A stretch of 45,712 nt of DNA, taken from Bryobacterales bacterium. GTDB taxonomy: Bacteria > Acidobacteriota > Terriglobia > Bryobacterales > UBA6623. The stretch lies in the NCBI GenBank assembly GCA_022823865.1, contig JAJEHF010000168.1, positions 1-45,712 of the forward strand. Direction: 5' to 3'. Made by a program: the position numbers and the translations under genes. The notes below the pieces were generated by a model that saw nothing but the letters and a program-made list of their open reading frames with translations, was not told where the DNA came from and ran no database searches. Below are positions 15,030-23,196 of this stretch, piece by piece (the first letter of the stretch is position 1; every line of letters begins with the position of its first letter).

Positions 15030-16388
15030 GTGATGTTGCTGCTGCGGTCGAGTCTGCTGTGCGCGCTCTGCGCCAGCGTTGCGAGCCCCGCTCCCAACTT
15101 CCTGGTTGTGTTTGTCGACGACCTTGGTTGGAAGCACGTCGGCTACCAAGGCGGAGCCTACGAGACGCCGCGCATCGACCGTCTCGCAGCCGAGTCGACG
15201 ATCTTCTCTCGCGCCTACATACCGACCCCGACCTGCAGTCCCTCTCGAGCGGCATTGCTGACGGGCCAGCATCCGGCGCGTCTCGGTATCGTCCGGCACA
15301 TTCCGACCAGCCCGAGATTTGGATTCGACGCACTGGGGCGCACCGACCAAGAGTTTCACGACTGGGAGGGCGACCCGTCGCGCTGGCCCTCGCGGAACTG
15401 GCTGCCCCTCGACGCCGTGACCATCCCGGAAGCGCTCGGACCGCTCGGCTATCGCAGCGCGTTCTTCGGCAAGTGGCACCTGGGCTCGGAGGACTACCAC
15501 CCCGTCCGGCAAGGCTTCGACGAACAGTACGGAGTATCGAACTTCGGGCATCCGGGCTCCTACTACCCGCCCTACTGGCGCGTCGGAAACCCCTACCCCG
15601 ACGAAGAGCCCGGCAAGTACCTGACGGATCGCCTGGCCGACGACGTGGTCGACTACCTTGCCAAGGCCGGCGAAGGCCGGCCCTTTCTCGCAACGGTGTT
15701 CCTGTACAACGTGCACGCCCCGCACATCGGACGAAAAGATCTCGTGAGCAAGTATCTGGCCAGCGGCTTCAGCGACGACCGGGCCCAACTCGCCGCGATG
15801 GTCGAAGCTACCGACTCCAGCGTGGGCCGCATCCTCGACGCGCTCGAGGAGTCAGGGCGCGCCGGGGACACCGTCGTGATCTTTCTCGGGGACCAAGGCG
15901 GATTGCGCTACAACGAGCCCTTGCGAGGTGGAAAGCCGGGCGGCACGGCGCTGTACGAGGGAGGCGCTCGGGTACCGATGCTGATCCGCTGGCCGGAAAA
16001 CACTCCGAAAGGCGCCAATCGATCCACGCCGGTGGTCTCGACGGACATCTTCCCGACGATCATTGACCTTGCTGGAGGCGACCTAGCCGAGTTTGCTCCT
16101 CTCGACGGGCTCAGCCTGAAGCCGCTCCTCGCCGGAGAAGGCCGGATCGAGCGCGAGGCGCTGTTCTTGGAGCGCCACTACGAGGATCAATATGCAGCGG
16201 TCGTTTCGGGCGACTGGAAGCTGGTCGCGTATTGGAGCGGCACGCGAGAGCTATACGATCTCGCGGACGACCCCGGTGAGAATCGAGACATCTCGTCGAA
16301 GCATCCCGAACGCGTCCGCGAGCTGTCGGCACTGCTGGCGGGCTGGCGCGCCGAGGTCGGCCTGCGGCCGGAACCCGGGACTAGGTAG
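15030..16388 (+). CDS. Sulfatase (S1 family, arylsulfatase-like)
   Basis: A 452-residue exported sulfatase that would remove sulfate esters. A signal peptide (MMLLLRSSLLCALCASVASP) is followed by the metal-binding DD (30-31) and the formylglycine motif CSPSR at 69-73. GKWHLG and the late PLRGGKPGGTALYEGGARVP are also family landmarks. The usual metal-binding Asp-Asn pair reads Asp-Gln (FLGDQGG), an unusual substitution. Start is GTG at 15030 directly followed by ATG at 15033, with no Shine-Dalgarno sequence, consistent with leaderless translation. A formylglycine-generating enzyme is needed for activity and is not in the window. The next gene, 347 bp on, is another sulfatase. Confidence 0.92.
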   Translation: MMLLLRSSLLCALCASVASPAPNFLVVFVDDLGWKHVGYQGGAYETPRIDRLAAESTIFSRAYIPTPTCSPSRAALLTGQHPARLGIVRHIPTSPRFGFDALGRTDQEFHDWEGDPSRWPSRNWLPLDAVTIPEALGPLGYRSAFFGKWHLGSEDYHPVRQGFDEQYGVSNFGHPGSYYPPYWRVGNPYPDEEPGKYLTDRLADDVVDYLAKAGEGRPFLATVFLYNVHAPHIGRKDLVSKYLASGFSDDRAQLAAMVEATDSSVGRILDALEESGRAGDTVVIFLGDQGGLRYNEPLRGGKPGGTALYEGGARVPMLIRWPENTPKGANRSTPVVSTDIFPTIIDLAGGDLAEFAPLDGLSLKPLLAGEGRIEREALFLERHYEDQYAAVVSGDWKLVAYWSGTRELYDLADDPGENRDISSKHPERVRELSALLAGWRAEVGLRPEPGTR

Positions 16389-16735
16389 CTCCAGGGCGGC
16401 ACGGCTCCGACGGTCAGCAGTCGCTAGGAACCGTCCGATTCGCGGCGGTCCATTCCCCGACGTTCGCGATCCACTCCTTGTGCCCTGAAGCGACATCGTT
16501 CGCCTCCGAGAGATCCGGCTCTAAGCCGAATCTCCGGCACTGACCCGGTCCATCTGCCATGACGGACGGCCCGCTGGAGCCCGCCTCGACCCCGTTCCCA
16601 GCAGAGATGCTCGTGGCGTTTCCGCTCCGCTGCATTTCCGAGAAGGGCCGGCACAATCGATCCCCGGTTCGAGCAGGCCGAGCAGCCTCTACAATCGAGG
16701 CCTGGTGCGAGCGTTGAAGACAACCCGCTGAAGCC
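16389..16735. other. Intergenic, possible small ORF and -10
   Basis: 347 bp between two sulfatase genes. On the minus strand an ATG at 16560 opens 48 codons ending VASGHKEWIANVGEWTAANR plus six residues and a TGA at 16414-16416. This is protein-like, but there is no ribosome binding site and I recognise no family. On the plus strand TACAAT at 16690-16695 lies 40 bases before the second sulfatase ATG and may be its -10. Confidence 0.3.
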
Positions 16736-18124
16736 ATGCTGAACCGCCGCCAGTTCCTAACGTCGAGCCTCGCCGGCGGCCTCGCGTGCTCCCGGACTCC
16801 GGCGCAACGCCCGAACGTCCTGTTCCTAGTCGTCGACGACATGAACGACTATGGGTTCTACAACACGCTCGGCGGCGTCAAGACCCCTCATCTCGACCGG
16901 TTCAAGAGGACCGCCCTGACGTTCGAGCAGGCCTACTGCGCCTCCCCTGCGTGCGTACCCTCGCGCGCCGCCGTTTTCAGCGGCCTTTATCCGCACACGA
17001 CCGGCGCCTATCGCAACGGCTCCGACCCGTGGACCCAAGCCCCGCTCGACAGCACGGAGTCCCTGCCGGAATTGTTCAAGCGGAGCGGATACACGTCTTA
17101 CGGACAAGGCAAGCTCACGCACGCCCCAGTCGCGGACGAGAAGCTCCGAGCCATGTGGGACAACAAGCCGCACGGCGGCGGCTTTGGCCCCTTCCCGCCC
17201 GAGGAAGACCAAGTCGCGGGTCGCTTCTGGGGCTGGACGCCGTGGGAGGCTCCCGACTCCGACTTTCCCGACGTGGTCAACGGCGACTCGGTCGTTGACT
17301 TCCTCTCGCAGGAGCACCAACGGCCGTTCTTCCTGGCCTACGGCTTGTGGCGCCCGCACACGCCGTTCACGGCTCCCAAGCGGTTCTTCGACATGTACGA
17401 GTTAGCCGACGTCGAGTTGCCTCCCTACAAGGAGGACGATCTCGCGGACGTCCCCCCGTTGGGACGCGACCTGGCGGCAGTCTGGGGAGAGCGCTTCGTC
17501 GTCAGCGGCAAGAACACCGAGCAGTCCTGGCGAGAGTTCGTCTGGGCCTACCTGGCCTGCACTTCCTTCGCAGACTGGAGTTGCGGCCGGGTGCTCGATG
17601 CCCTCGACAACAGCCCATATGCGGACAACACCATCGTCGTTTTCTGGTCCGACAACGGCTATCACTGCGGAGAGAAGGACCACTGGGAGAAAACGACTCT
17701 GTGGGAGCAGGCTTCGCTGACTCCGATGGCAATCCGTCTTCCGGGGTCGGCGCACGCGGGCAACACCTGCGCGCGCCCGGTCGGGTTGATCGATCTATAC
17801 CCGACGCTGGCGGATTTCTGCCGGCTCGAGCCGACCTCCCACGAGCTCGAAGGCCAGTCGTTGCGGCCCTTGCTCGACGACCCCGAGGCTGGCTGGGCGC
17901 GCCCGGCACTAACCACCTTCGGGGAGGGCTACGCATCCGTGCGGAATGAGCGCTTCCGCTACATCCGCTATCCGGACGGGACCGAAGAGCTCTACGACCA
18001 CGATTCCGATCCGCACGAGTGGACGAATGCGGCGGCGGACCCGGAACACGCGACCGTCAAGCAGCGGCTCGCCACGGCGATCCCTAGGCAGTTCGCGAAA
18101 TCGCTCGGAGGGCGGATGGGATAG
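16736..18124 (+). CDS. Sulfatase (iduronate-2-sulfatase/choline-sulfatase-like)
   Basis: A 462-residue sulfatase. The N-terminus NRRQFLTSSLAGGLACS combines a twin-arginine motif with a lipobox-like ending, suggesting Tat export and possible lipidation at Cys19. The catalytic domain follows at once: NVLFLVVDDMNDYGFYN, the formylglycine motif CVPSR (73-77), SDNGYHCGEKDHWEKTTLWE and the C-terminal EELYDHDSDPHEW. The VDDMND...CxPSR pattern with the 'GEKDHW' segment is that of the iduronate-2-sulfatase group, shared with the sulfatase at 36494, although the two are clearly diverged. The substrate is not predictable from sequence. Downstream is the IS110-type element. Confidence 0.92.
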   Translation: MLNRRQFLTSSLAGGLACSRTPAQRPNVLFLVVDDMNDYGFYNTLGGVKTPHLDRFKRTALTFEQAYCASPACVPSRAAVFSGLYPHTTGAYRNGSDPWTQAPLDSTESLPELFKRSGYTSYGQGKLTHAPVADEKLRAMWDNKPHGGGFGPFPPEEDQVAGRFWGWTPWEAPDSDFPDVVNGDSVVDFLSQEHQRPFFLAYGLWRPHTPFTAPKRFFDMYELADVELPPYKEDDLADVPPLGRDLAAVWGERFVVSGKNTEQSWREFVWAYLACTSFADWSCGRVLDALDNSPYADNTIVVFWSDNGYHCGEKDHWEKTTLWEQASLTPMAIRLPGSAHAGNTCARPVGLIDLYPTLADFCRLEPTSHELEGQSLRPLLDDPEAGWARPALTTFGEGYASVRNERFRYIRYPDGTEELYDHDSDPHEWTNAAADPEHATVKQRLATAIPRQFAKSLGGRMG

Positions 18125-18187
18125 CCCGCGCGCGAGGCGACAGGCCTGCCACACCCTCCCTAACACACCCTAGAGGGCTTATTTCTA

Positions 18188-18525
18188 TGTTGGTCAAGGT
18201 GCGCTTTGGCCCCCTTCCTGACTACTCTGGATTGGGCGGCCGATCCCGGCATCCAGCCCTGTTGGATGAGCGGGGAGACACCTGCCCCCCGCGGTTTAGC
18301 GGGGGGGGCGTGGGCCGACCCTGGGGCCTGCAGGCCCCAGGGTCGGGCGGCGGGTCGGACCGTCTTGGGCTAGGTTCGAGGAATCGAAAATGAGCTTGGT
18401 CGGCCCACCGCAACCATCCCCCCGAGGCCTGGACGAAAGGTTGGGCGCGAGGCCCGGATTGACAAGAAGCCAAGGCTGGGGGATGACTCGCATTCACTGT
18501 ACTGCATTCCGGAGGGACTCCAATC
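18188..18525 (+). ncRNA. Candidate bridge-RNA region of the IS110 element
   Basis: 338 non-coding bases between the left end and the transposase gene. IS110-group elements encode here a structured bridge RNA that pairs with donor and target DNA. Two strong foldbacks are visible: CCCCCCGC / GCGGGGGG around a 6-base loop (18285-18306) and a 32-base perfect palindrome (18315-18346). I cannot delimit the RNA or its guide loops by eye. Confidence 0.35.
18285..18346. repeat. Two adjacent GC-rich inverted repeats
   Basis: The first is an 8-bp stem CCCCCCGC/GCGGGGGG with loop GGTTTA (18285-18306). The second is a 32-base perfect palindrome centred on the PstI-like CTGCAG at 18330/18331, with arms CCGACCCTGGGGCCTG. 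Neither is followed by a T-run. They lie in the IS110 leader and probably shape its RNA. Confidence 0.7.
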
Positions 18526-19494
18526 ATGCATGGCACGGGACTCGCTGCGACGGACCTCGTCGCTGGCGTGGATGTCAGCAAAGCCCGGCTCGACACGCAG
18601 GTTGAGCCGGGCGCTGCCACCCGCAGCTTTCCCAACGATGCTGCCGGCCTGCGCGCGGCACGGGACTGGTTGCGCAGGCTCGGCGTGCGCCGCGTCGTGC
18701 TGGAACCGACAGGACGCTACCATCGCGCCCTGCACGGCTGCCTCGACAAGGCCGGCCTTGAGGTCGTCCTGGCCGACCCGCTGCAGGCCCGGCAGTTTGC
18801 GCGCAGCATGGGCCGGCTAGCCAAGACCGATCGCATCGATGCCGCCACGCTGGCCCTCTTCGGGCGCCTGCCGGACCGGCGCCGGGCGCTGCCCTTGGAG
18901 CATAACCTCCAGCAGCTGAAGGACTTGGTGGCCGCCCGGGCAGCCTGTGTCGAGGACTGCGTCAAACGCCGCAAGCGCATCGCCGAATTCGGGACCGGGC
19001 CCGCAGCGGCCGCGCTCGGCCGTCTCAACGACGCTACCGAGCGCGAGATCGGTGGGCTTGACCAAGCCATTGCCAAGGCCCTCCAAGCCGATGCAGGTCT
19101 GGCTCGCCGCGCAGAGATCCTGCGCTCCATCGCGGGTATCGGCCCGGTCGCCACAGCGGTGCTTTGCGCCGACTTGCCCGAGCTCGGCAACATCGGCCCG
19201 AAGCAGGCCGCGGCCTTGGTCGGCACGGCGCCGTTCGCCCGCGACAGCGGCGCATCCCGCGGCGCTCGCCATATCCGCGGCGGGCGGCCCCGCCCGCGCA
19301 AGGTACTCTACATGGCTGGCACTGCCGCCCGCCGTTGCAACCCCGACCTGCGCATCTTCTACCAGCGACTGGTCGACGGCGGCAAACCGCACCAGGTCGC
19401 GATCACCGCCGTCATCCGCAAGCTCGTCGTGCTCGCCAACGCCTTGCTGCGCGAAAACCGCCTCTGGCAACCGCTGGTCCCCGCCAAGACCTGA
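18526..19494 (+). CDS. IS110-family transposase (DEDD)
   Basis: A 322-residue DEDD transposase. The N-terminal RuvC-like domain (DEDD_Tnp_IS110) carries its acidic residues in AGVDVSKARLD, LEPTGRYH and LAKTDRIDAATLA. The C-terminal Transposase_20 domain holds a helix-hairpin-helix (LRSIAGIGPVATAVL) and the putative nucleophilic serine in RDSGASRGARHIRGGR, followed by KVLYMAG. The enzyme acts on double-stranded DNA guided by a bridge RNA in characterised members. Length is normal for the family, the frame is intact and a GGAGGG ribosome binding site lies nine bases ahead, so the element may still be active. Confidence 0.95.
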   Translation: MHGTGLAATDLVAGVDVSKARLDTQVEPGAATRSFPNDAAGLRAARDWLRRLGVRRVVLEPTGRYHRALHGCLDKAGLEVVLADPLQARQFARSMGRLAKTDRIDAATLALFGRLPDRRRALPLEHNLQQLKDLVAARAACVEDCVKRRKRIAEFGTGPAAAALGRLNDATEREIGGLDQAIAKALQADAGLARRAEILRSIAGIGPVATAVLCADLPELGNIGPKQAAALVGTAPFARDSGASRGARHIRGGRPRPRKVLYMAGTAARRCNPDLRIFYQRLVDGGKPHQVAITAVIRKLVVLANALLRENRLWQPLVPAKT

Positions 19495-19636
19495 ATCCTG
19501 GATGACTCCCGACGCGCCCTCTCCTCCCAGCCGCCCACGGCACAACCTAGACCGAACCTCTGAGCTGTAGGCAAACGCCCAGATCCCAGATTCCTTCTGA
19601 CAATCCCCGAAAACCCCTTGACATCGGACACGAAAG

Positions 19637-19674
19637 CTTCTAAACGACGGGAGATGGGCTTACTTCTAAACGAC
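19637..19674 (+). repeat. Direct repeat CTTCTAAACGAC at the element's right end
   Basis: The 12-mer CTTCTAAACGAC occurs at 19637-19648 and 19663-19674, 26 bases apart, the second copy overlapping the candidate right end. It may be a recombinase binding repeat or a trace of earlier insertions at the same target. Otherwise 19495-19778 holds nothing coding. Confidence 0.5.
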
Positions 19675-19778
19675 TACGACAGGCACGCAATCGTGCTTCC
19701 TCCCATAGCTCCAATCCTGTTAAACTTGCGCACGGCCCTCAACTCTGTCGCGACGCGGGACATGGCCGACGACCGGCC

Positions 19779-20786
19779 TTGCGTCCAGTGGCCATGACGC
19801 GGACTCACCCACGCTTGATCGCCGCCAAGGGAGCGCTCCTGCTGGTCCTTGGGTGCGGGACGAGCACGCCACCGCCAGGCACAGAGTCGGAGGCGGCAGG
19901 CTCCGGCGGCCCTATCGCCGCTTCTATCCAGCAGTTTGCGGGGGCTTGGTCTCTTGCCCGGATCGAGCGGCGTGACGCCAGCGGCGAACTGCTGTCTCCA
20001 CCGATCGAGGACCGGCTCGGCTACATCATGTACGACACTTCCGGGCACATGGGAGTGACGATCATGAGGCCCGGCCGCCAGCCGTACTCGGAGGGCGGGC
20101 CGACACCCGACGAGGCGCTGGCCCTGCTCGGCAGCTACACCTCGTACTTCGGTCCCTTCAGCGTCAACGAAGACGAAGGATACGTGACCCACCATCTCGT
20201 GGGAAGTCTCGACCCGCGCGGAGCCGGCTCGGACTACAAGCGCTTCTACACGTTCGGCGAGAACACTCTGACGCTCCAGCCTCCGCCGCGGGAAGACGGT
20301 TCGAAGACGTTTCTGACCTGGGAGAGGCTTCCGGGCCTGCCAGCGTCGGAGCTGACCCAGACCCACGAAAAGCTGCTGGGGGCCTATCGAATCGAATCGG
20401 TCACGCGCCAGACAACCGGCGGCGAGTCCGTACCGATCGACCAGTACGAAAAGGCCTATATCCTCTACTCGCCCTCCGGCCACATGTCCGTGCACCTGAT
20501 GCGCCCGGGCAGGCGTCCCTATGCGGGAGACCGGCCCACGGCCGAGGAGGCCTTGGAGGCGACCCGCACCTACGCCAGCTATTTCGGTCCGTTCTCGGTC
20601 CACGAGGACCAAGGATTCGTCGTCCATCACCGCATCGGCAGCGAAAACCCGGCCGGCACGGGGACAGACGCGAAGCGCTTCTACGAGCTCAGCGACACGC
20701 ACCTCACGCTGAAGCCCCCAGTACAGTCCGACAGCGACGGCCGGCAGTTGCAGACCGCGCTTCGGTGGGCCCGGATGACCGAATAG
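19779..20786 (+). CDS. Lipoprotein with two tandem lipocalin-like domains
   Basis: A 335-residue protein with a lipoprotein signal (LIAAKGALLLVLGCG, lipobox LVLGC) and two homologous lipocalin-like (Lipocalin_5 type) domains at about 50-185 and 190-332. They share GHMGVTIMRPGRQPY / GHMSVHLMRPGRRPY, SYFGPFSVNEDEGYV / SYFGPFSVHEDQGFV and YKRFYTFGENTLTLQPP / AKRFYELSDTHLTLKPP, so the protein arose by internal duplication. Such domains are small beta-barrels of unknown ligand; most homologues have a single one. The start could be ATG 19794. The next gene overlaps or follows closely and may be co-transcribed. Confidence 0.8.
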   Translation: MRPVAMTRTHPRLIAAKGALLLVLGCGTSTPPPGTESEAAGSGGPIAASIQQFAGAWSLARIERRDASGELLSPPIEDRLGYIMYDTSGHMGVTIMRPGRQPYSEGGPTPDEALALLGSYTSYFGPFSVNEDEGYVTHHLVGSLDPRGAGSDYKRFYTFGENTLTLQPPPREDGSKTFLTWERLPGLPASELTQTHEKLLGAYRIESVTRQTTGGESVPIDQYEKAYILYSPSGHMSVHLMRPGRRPYAGDRPTAEEALEATRTYASYFGPFSVHEDQGFVVHHRIGSENPAGTGTDAKRFYELSDTHLTLKPPVQSDSDGRQLQTALRWARMTE

Positions 20787-20893
20787 CCGTGCTGCTGGAG
20801 CGGGTGCGGACCCTGGGCGGGGGTTCGCTGCAGGAGGCGGCCTCGGCATCGCATGCGGCCGCCCGCCCGCGTCGCTTCTCAAGTTCTGCCAGG

Positions 20894-21628
20894 GTGAGCG
20901 GACTGAGATCGGGCATCCTGCCTGCGGCAAGCCGAAGCCTTTTGGCAAGCTCCTTGGCGCCCGCACTGGCGGTCCTGCTCACGGCCGCCGCCTGCAGCAG
21001 GCAGGAGGGAGTCGAGCTGTCCGGCTCCGTTCACGACCCCAGCGGATCCCGCATTCCGCACGCGCTGGTACTCGTTACTGATGCGGAGCGGGAAGTTGCC
21101 GAAGCGACGACGGCTGGCGCCGACGGAGCCTTCCGGATCGAGGGCCTTTCCCGGTCGCCGTCGTACAAGGTCGAGGTCCAAGGGCCATCCGGCTTCGAGC
21201 CGAGTATCCAAGATCTCGATCTCACCACCGACCGGAATCTGGAAATCGTGCTGGAAATCGAGCCGATCGTCGAGGCAATCGTAATTTCTGGCCCACCGCC
21301 GCAACAGGGATCCGTTCCGTCCGGCGAGCCGCGCCGGAGAGTCCGAGTCGGCGGAAACGTTCGCAGGGCGAGGCTCGTTCACTACGTGGCGCCGACTTTC
21401 GCAGCTGAAGCTGAGCGCGGAGGCGTTGGAGGCACTGTGCTACTGAAAGGTGTCATCGGGAAAGACGGCCGCCTTTCTGGCCTGTCCACGCTCAACTCGA
21501 TCATTGACGAACGACTCGTTGGCGCAGCCTCCGACGCCATCCTGCAATGGCGATACGATCCGACGCTCCTGAACGGCCGGCCTGTCGAGACCGTGGTGAC
21601 AATAAGCGTGGCATTCGAGATACCGTGA
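20894..21628 (+). CDS. Lipoprotein with Cna-B-like and TonB C-terminal domains
   Basis: A protein of about 244 residues. A lipoprotein signal ends LLTAAACS. A carboxypeptidase-regulatory/Cna-B-like domain follows (LSGSVHDPSGSRIPHALVLV, TTAGADGAFRIEGLS). The C-terminus is a TonB domain: GGTVLLKGVIGKDGRLSGLS, then AILQWRYDPTLLNGRPVE. Energy-coupling TonB has a membrane-spanning N-terminus; a lipid-anchored TonB-C with a Cna-B module is a different architecture, seen in acidobacterial proteins. I prefer the GTG at 20894 because the lipoprotein signal follows it; a longer frame from GTG 20765 would overlap the lipocalin gene by 22 bases. Confidence 0.75.
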   Translation: MSGLRSGILPAASRSLLASSLAPALAVLLTAAACSRQEGVELSGSVHDPSGSRIPHALVLVTDAEREVAEATTAGADGAFRIEGLSRSPSYKVEVQGPSGFEPSIQDLDLTTDRNLEIVLEIEPIVEAIVISGPPPQQGSVPSGEPRRRVRVGGNVRRARLVHYVAPTFAAEAERGGVGGTVLLKGVIGKDGRLSGLSTLNSIIDERLVGAASDAILQWRYDPTLLNGRPVETVVTISVAFEIP

Positions 21629-21792
21629 GCCTCACCATGCCGCCTTGACACGAGGCTCCGGGAGGCTCGATCCCGTCTTCAGTCGGCCCAGCGCTGCAAC
21701 TGCCTGAGCCGTGCCCGTTCCAATCGTTGCTTGGTCGGCGCTTGCCGGCTTGATCGGTGCGGCGGCACGAGCTGCTCGCCGCGAAGGCATGC

Positions 21793-23127
21793 CTAGGCCA
21801 ATTCCAAGCGGGACCGGTCCTTCCACCTGCCACGGGTGAAGTCGGGAAACTGCACGGGCTGGGAGCCGCTCGCGACAGACTGCTCGCTGAGAGCCGAAAT
21901 CGCGCTGCTGGTCACCGAATCATAGACGTCCCAGTCCGGAAGTCGCCCCTCGTTCAAAGCTAAGACCAGACGATGCCACTCCAGAGGCGTGCGGGTGGAC
22001 CGCCCGCCATGCCCCCGGAGCGAAGCCCGGGGCGGAGGATCGTAGTCTCTCTCCATCGGATGCTGGAATTTCTCCAGCCACGGCCCGGCCGGCTCCCAAC
22101 TGTGCTCCTGGGGGCTGACGCCGTCCAGATAGAGAAGAGCATTGCGCGTCGGCGTGTAACGGTCACCGAAATACACGCCCTTGGTGCCCTGCAAGCGGTA
22201 GAAGGACCGCGGGTGCGGGGTATTGGTGTCGAAGTTCAGCGTCACCAGCTTGCCGCTGGCCGTGCGGATCAGCGTCGCGTTGAAATCTCCCTGCTTCATT
22301 TCCATCGAGGAAAGCGGGTGCTCGTCCCCGTAGTAGTGGGCCGCGAATCGATTCAAGCAGACGGCCCTGGAGCTCATCGACACCAGAAAATCGAAGCGGT
22401 CGCCGTGATTGATGTCCAGCGCCGGCATGATGGCGCTCATCGGGTGGTCCGGATAGAGATTGCCGTTCCTGTTGATCGAATGCGCCAGGCGCCACGGCTC
22501 GCGCTCCGGATCGAACTTCACCAGCCTCAGGTCGTGCACGTATCCCGCCTCGGCGTGCACCACATCGCCGAGCAGGCCCTCCCAGACCATGTTGGCCACA
22601 GCCAGGCTGCGAAATCCCTCCAGGCCCAGCGTGCCCCAGCGACCGGTCTCCTCCCAGGTCTCGACGATCTCCCAGGCCTCGTCCAGCGTCAGAGCGATCG
22701 GCACCTCGCTGACCGCGTGCTTGCCGTGGCGCATGGCGGCGAGCAGGACGGGTGCGTGCCACCGCCACGAGGTCGAGCAGATCACGCAGTCGAGATCCTC
22801 TTCGGCGCACAGGCGCTCGAAGTCAGTCTTGGTCTTGCCGTACAGTCTCGGCACCGGCTTGCCTGACGCCTCGATCCAGCGCTTCGCGCGGTGCAGGTAT
22901 GCGTCATCGATGTCGCAAATGGCAGGCACCTCGATACCGTCGATCCCGAGCGCCGCATCGAGATGATAGGAGCCGCGATCCCCGACCCCGACGAATCCGA
23001 TCCGGACCGGGCGGCCGTCGATCGACCCCTGCGTGACGGTCTGCGAGGCAGCGACATCGGCCGCAGTCGCAGCCAAGCCAGCCGCGGCCGTTCCGAGAAA
23101 TCCCCGTCGGCCCACGTGCTCCTTCAT
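21793..23127 (-). CDS. GH109-like Gfo/Idh/MocA protein, copy A
   Basis: A 444-residue Tat-exported protein (GRRGFLGTAAAGLAATAADV). The NAD-binding Rossmann fold starts RIGFVGVGDRGSYHLDAAL. Family landmarks of GH109 (alpha-N-acetylgalactosaminidase, an NAD-dependent glycosidase) are VSEVPIALTLDEAWEIVE, HAEAGYVHDLRLVKFD, NGNLYPDHPMSAIM, DINHGDRFDFLVSMSS and the closing VQFPDFTRGRW. It departs from classic GH109 in two places: 'YPxHGLGP' is YPDHPMSAIMP, and 'GHGGMD' is GHGGRS. It may therefore act on another glycoside or be a plain dehydrogenase. An AAGGAGG site precedes the ATG. It is the last gene of a five-gene minus-strand cluster. Confidence 0.88.
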   Translation of the reverse strand: MKEHVGRRGFLGTAAAGLAATAADVAASQTVTQGSIDGRPVRIGFVGVGDRGSYHLDAALGIDGIEVPAICDIDDAYLHRAKRWIEASGKPVPRLYGKTKTDFERLCAEEDLDCVICSTSWRWHAPVLLAAMRHGKHAVSEVPIALTLDEAWEIVETWEETGRWGTLGLEGFRSLAVANMVWEGLLGDVVHAEAGYVHDLRLVKFDPEREPWRLAHSINRNGNLYPDHPMSAIMPALDINHGDRFDFLVSMSSRAVCLNRFAAHYYGDEHPLSSMEMKQGDFNATLIRTASGKLVTLNFDTNTPHPRSFYRLQGTKGVYFGDRYTPTRNALLYLDGVSPQEHSWEPAGPWLEKFQHPMERDYDPPPRASLRGHGGRSTRTPLEWHRLVLALNEGRLPDWDVYDSVTSSAISALSEQSVASGSQPVQFPDFTRGRWKDRSRLELA

Positions 23128-23196
23128 CGCTGCTCCTCCTTCGCGGGCGTGATCGTTCCAGCGCCCCGGTCCGCCTCGGCCGGCGTCGGCTCGCGG

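Larger units (their letters stand above)
18175..19668 (+). mobile_element. IS110-family insertion sequence (candidate ends)
   Basis: An IS110-type transposase gene is bracketed by two copies of a 13-base sequence, GGGCTTATTTCTA (18175-18187) and GGGCTTACTTCTA (19656-19668), 12 of 13 identical and both on the plus strand. The distance, about 1.49 kb, fits IS110 elements, which lack terminal inverted repeats and recombine at a short shared core (CT in IS621; a CT lies inside this repeat). The long structured non-coding stretch before the transposase fits the IS110 pattern. The transposase is certain; the exact ends are inference. Confidence 0.5.

Noticed and set aside
18361-18400. tRNA-like 'GGTTCGAGGAATC' near the IS110 leader
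   Set aside because: No acceptor stem, anticodon arm or proper T-arm can be formed; no tRNA was found anywhere in the window.
21643-21791. Small minus-strand frame (MPSRRAARAAAPIKPASADQ...) after GH109-like copy A
   Set aside because: Alanine-rich, with no ribosome binding site or family, and its third-position base use is unlike the neighbours.
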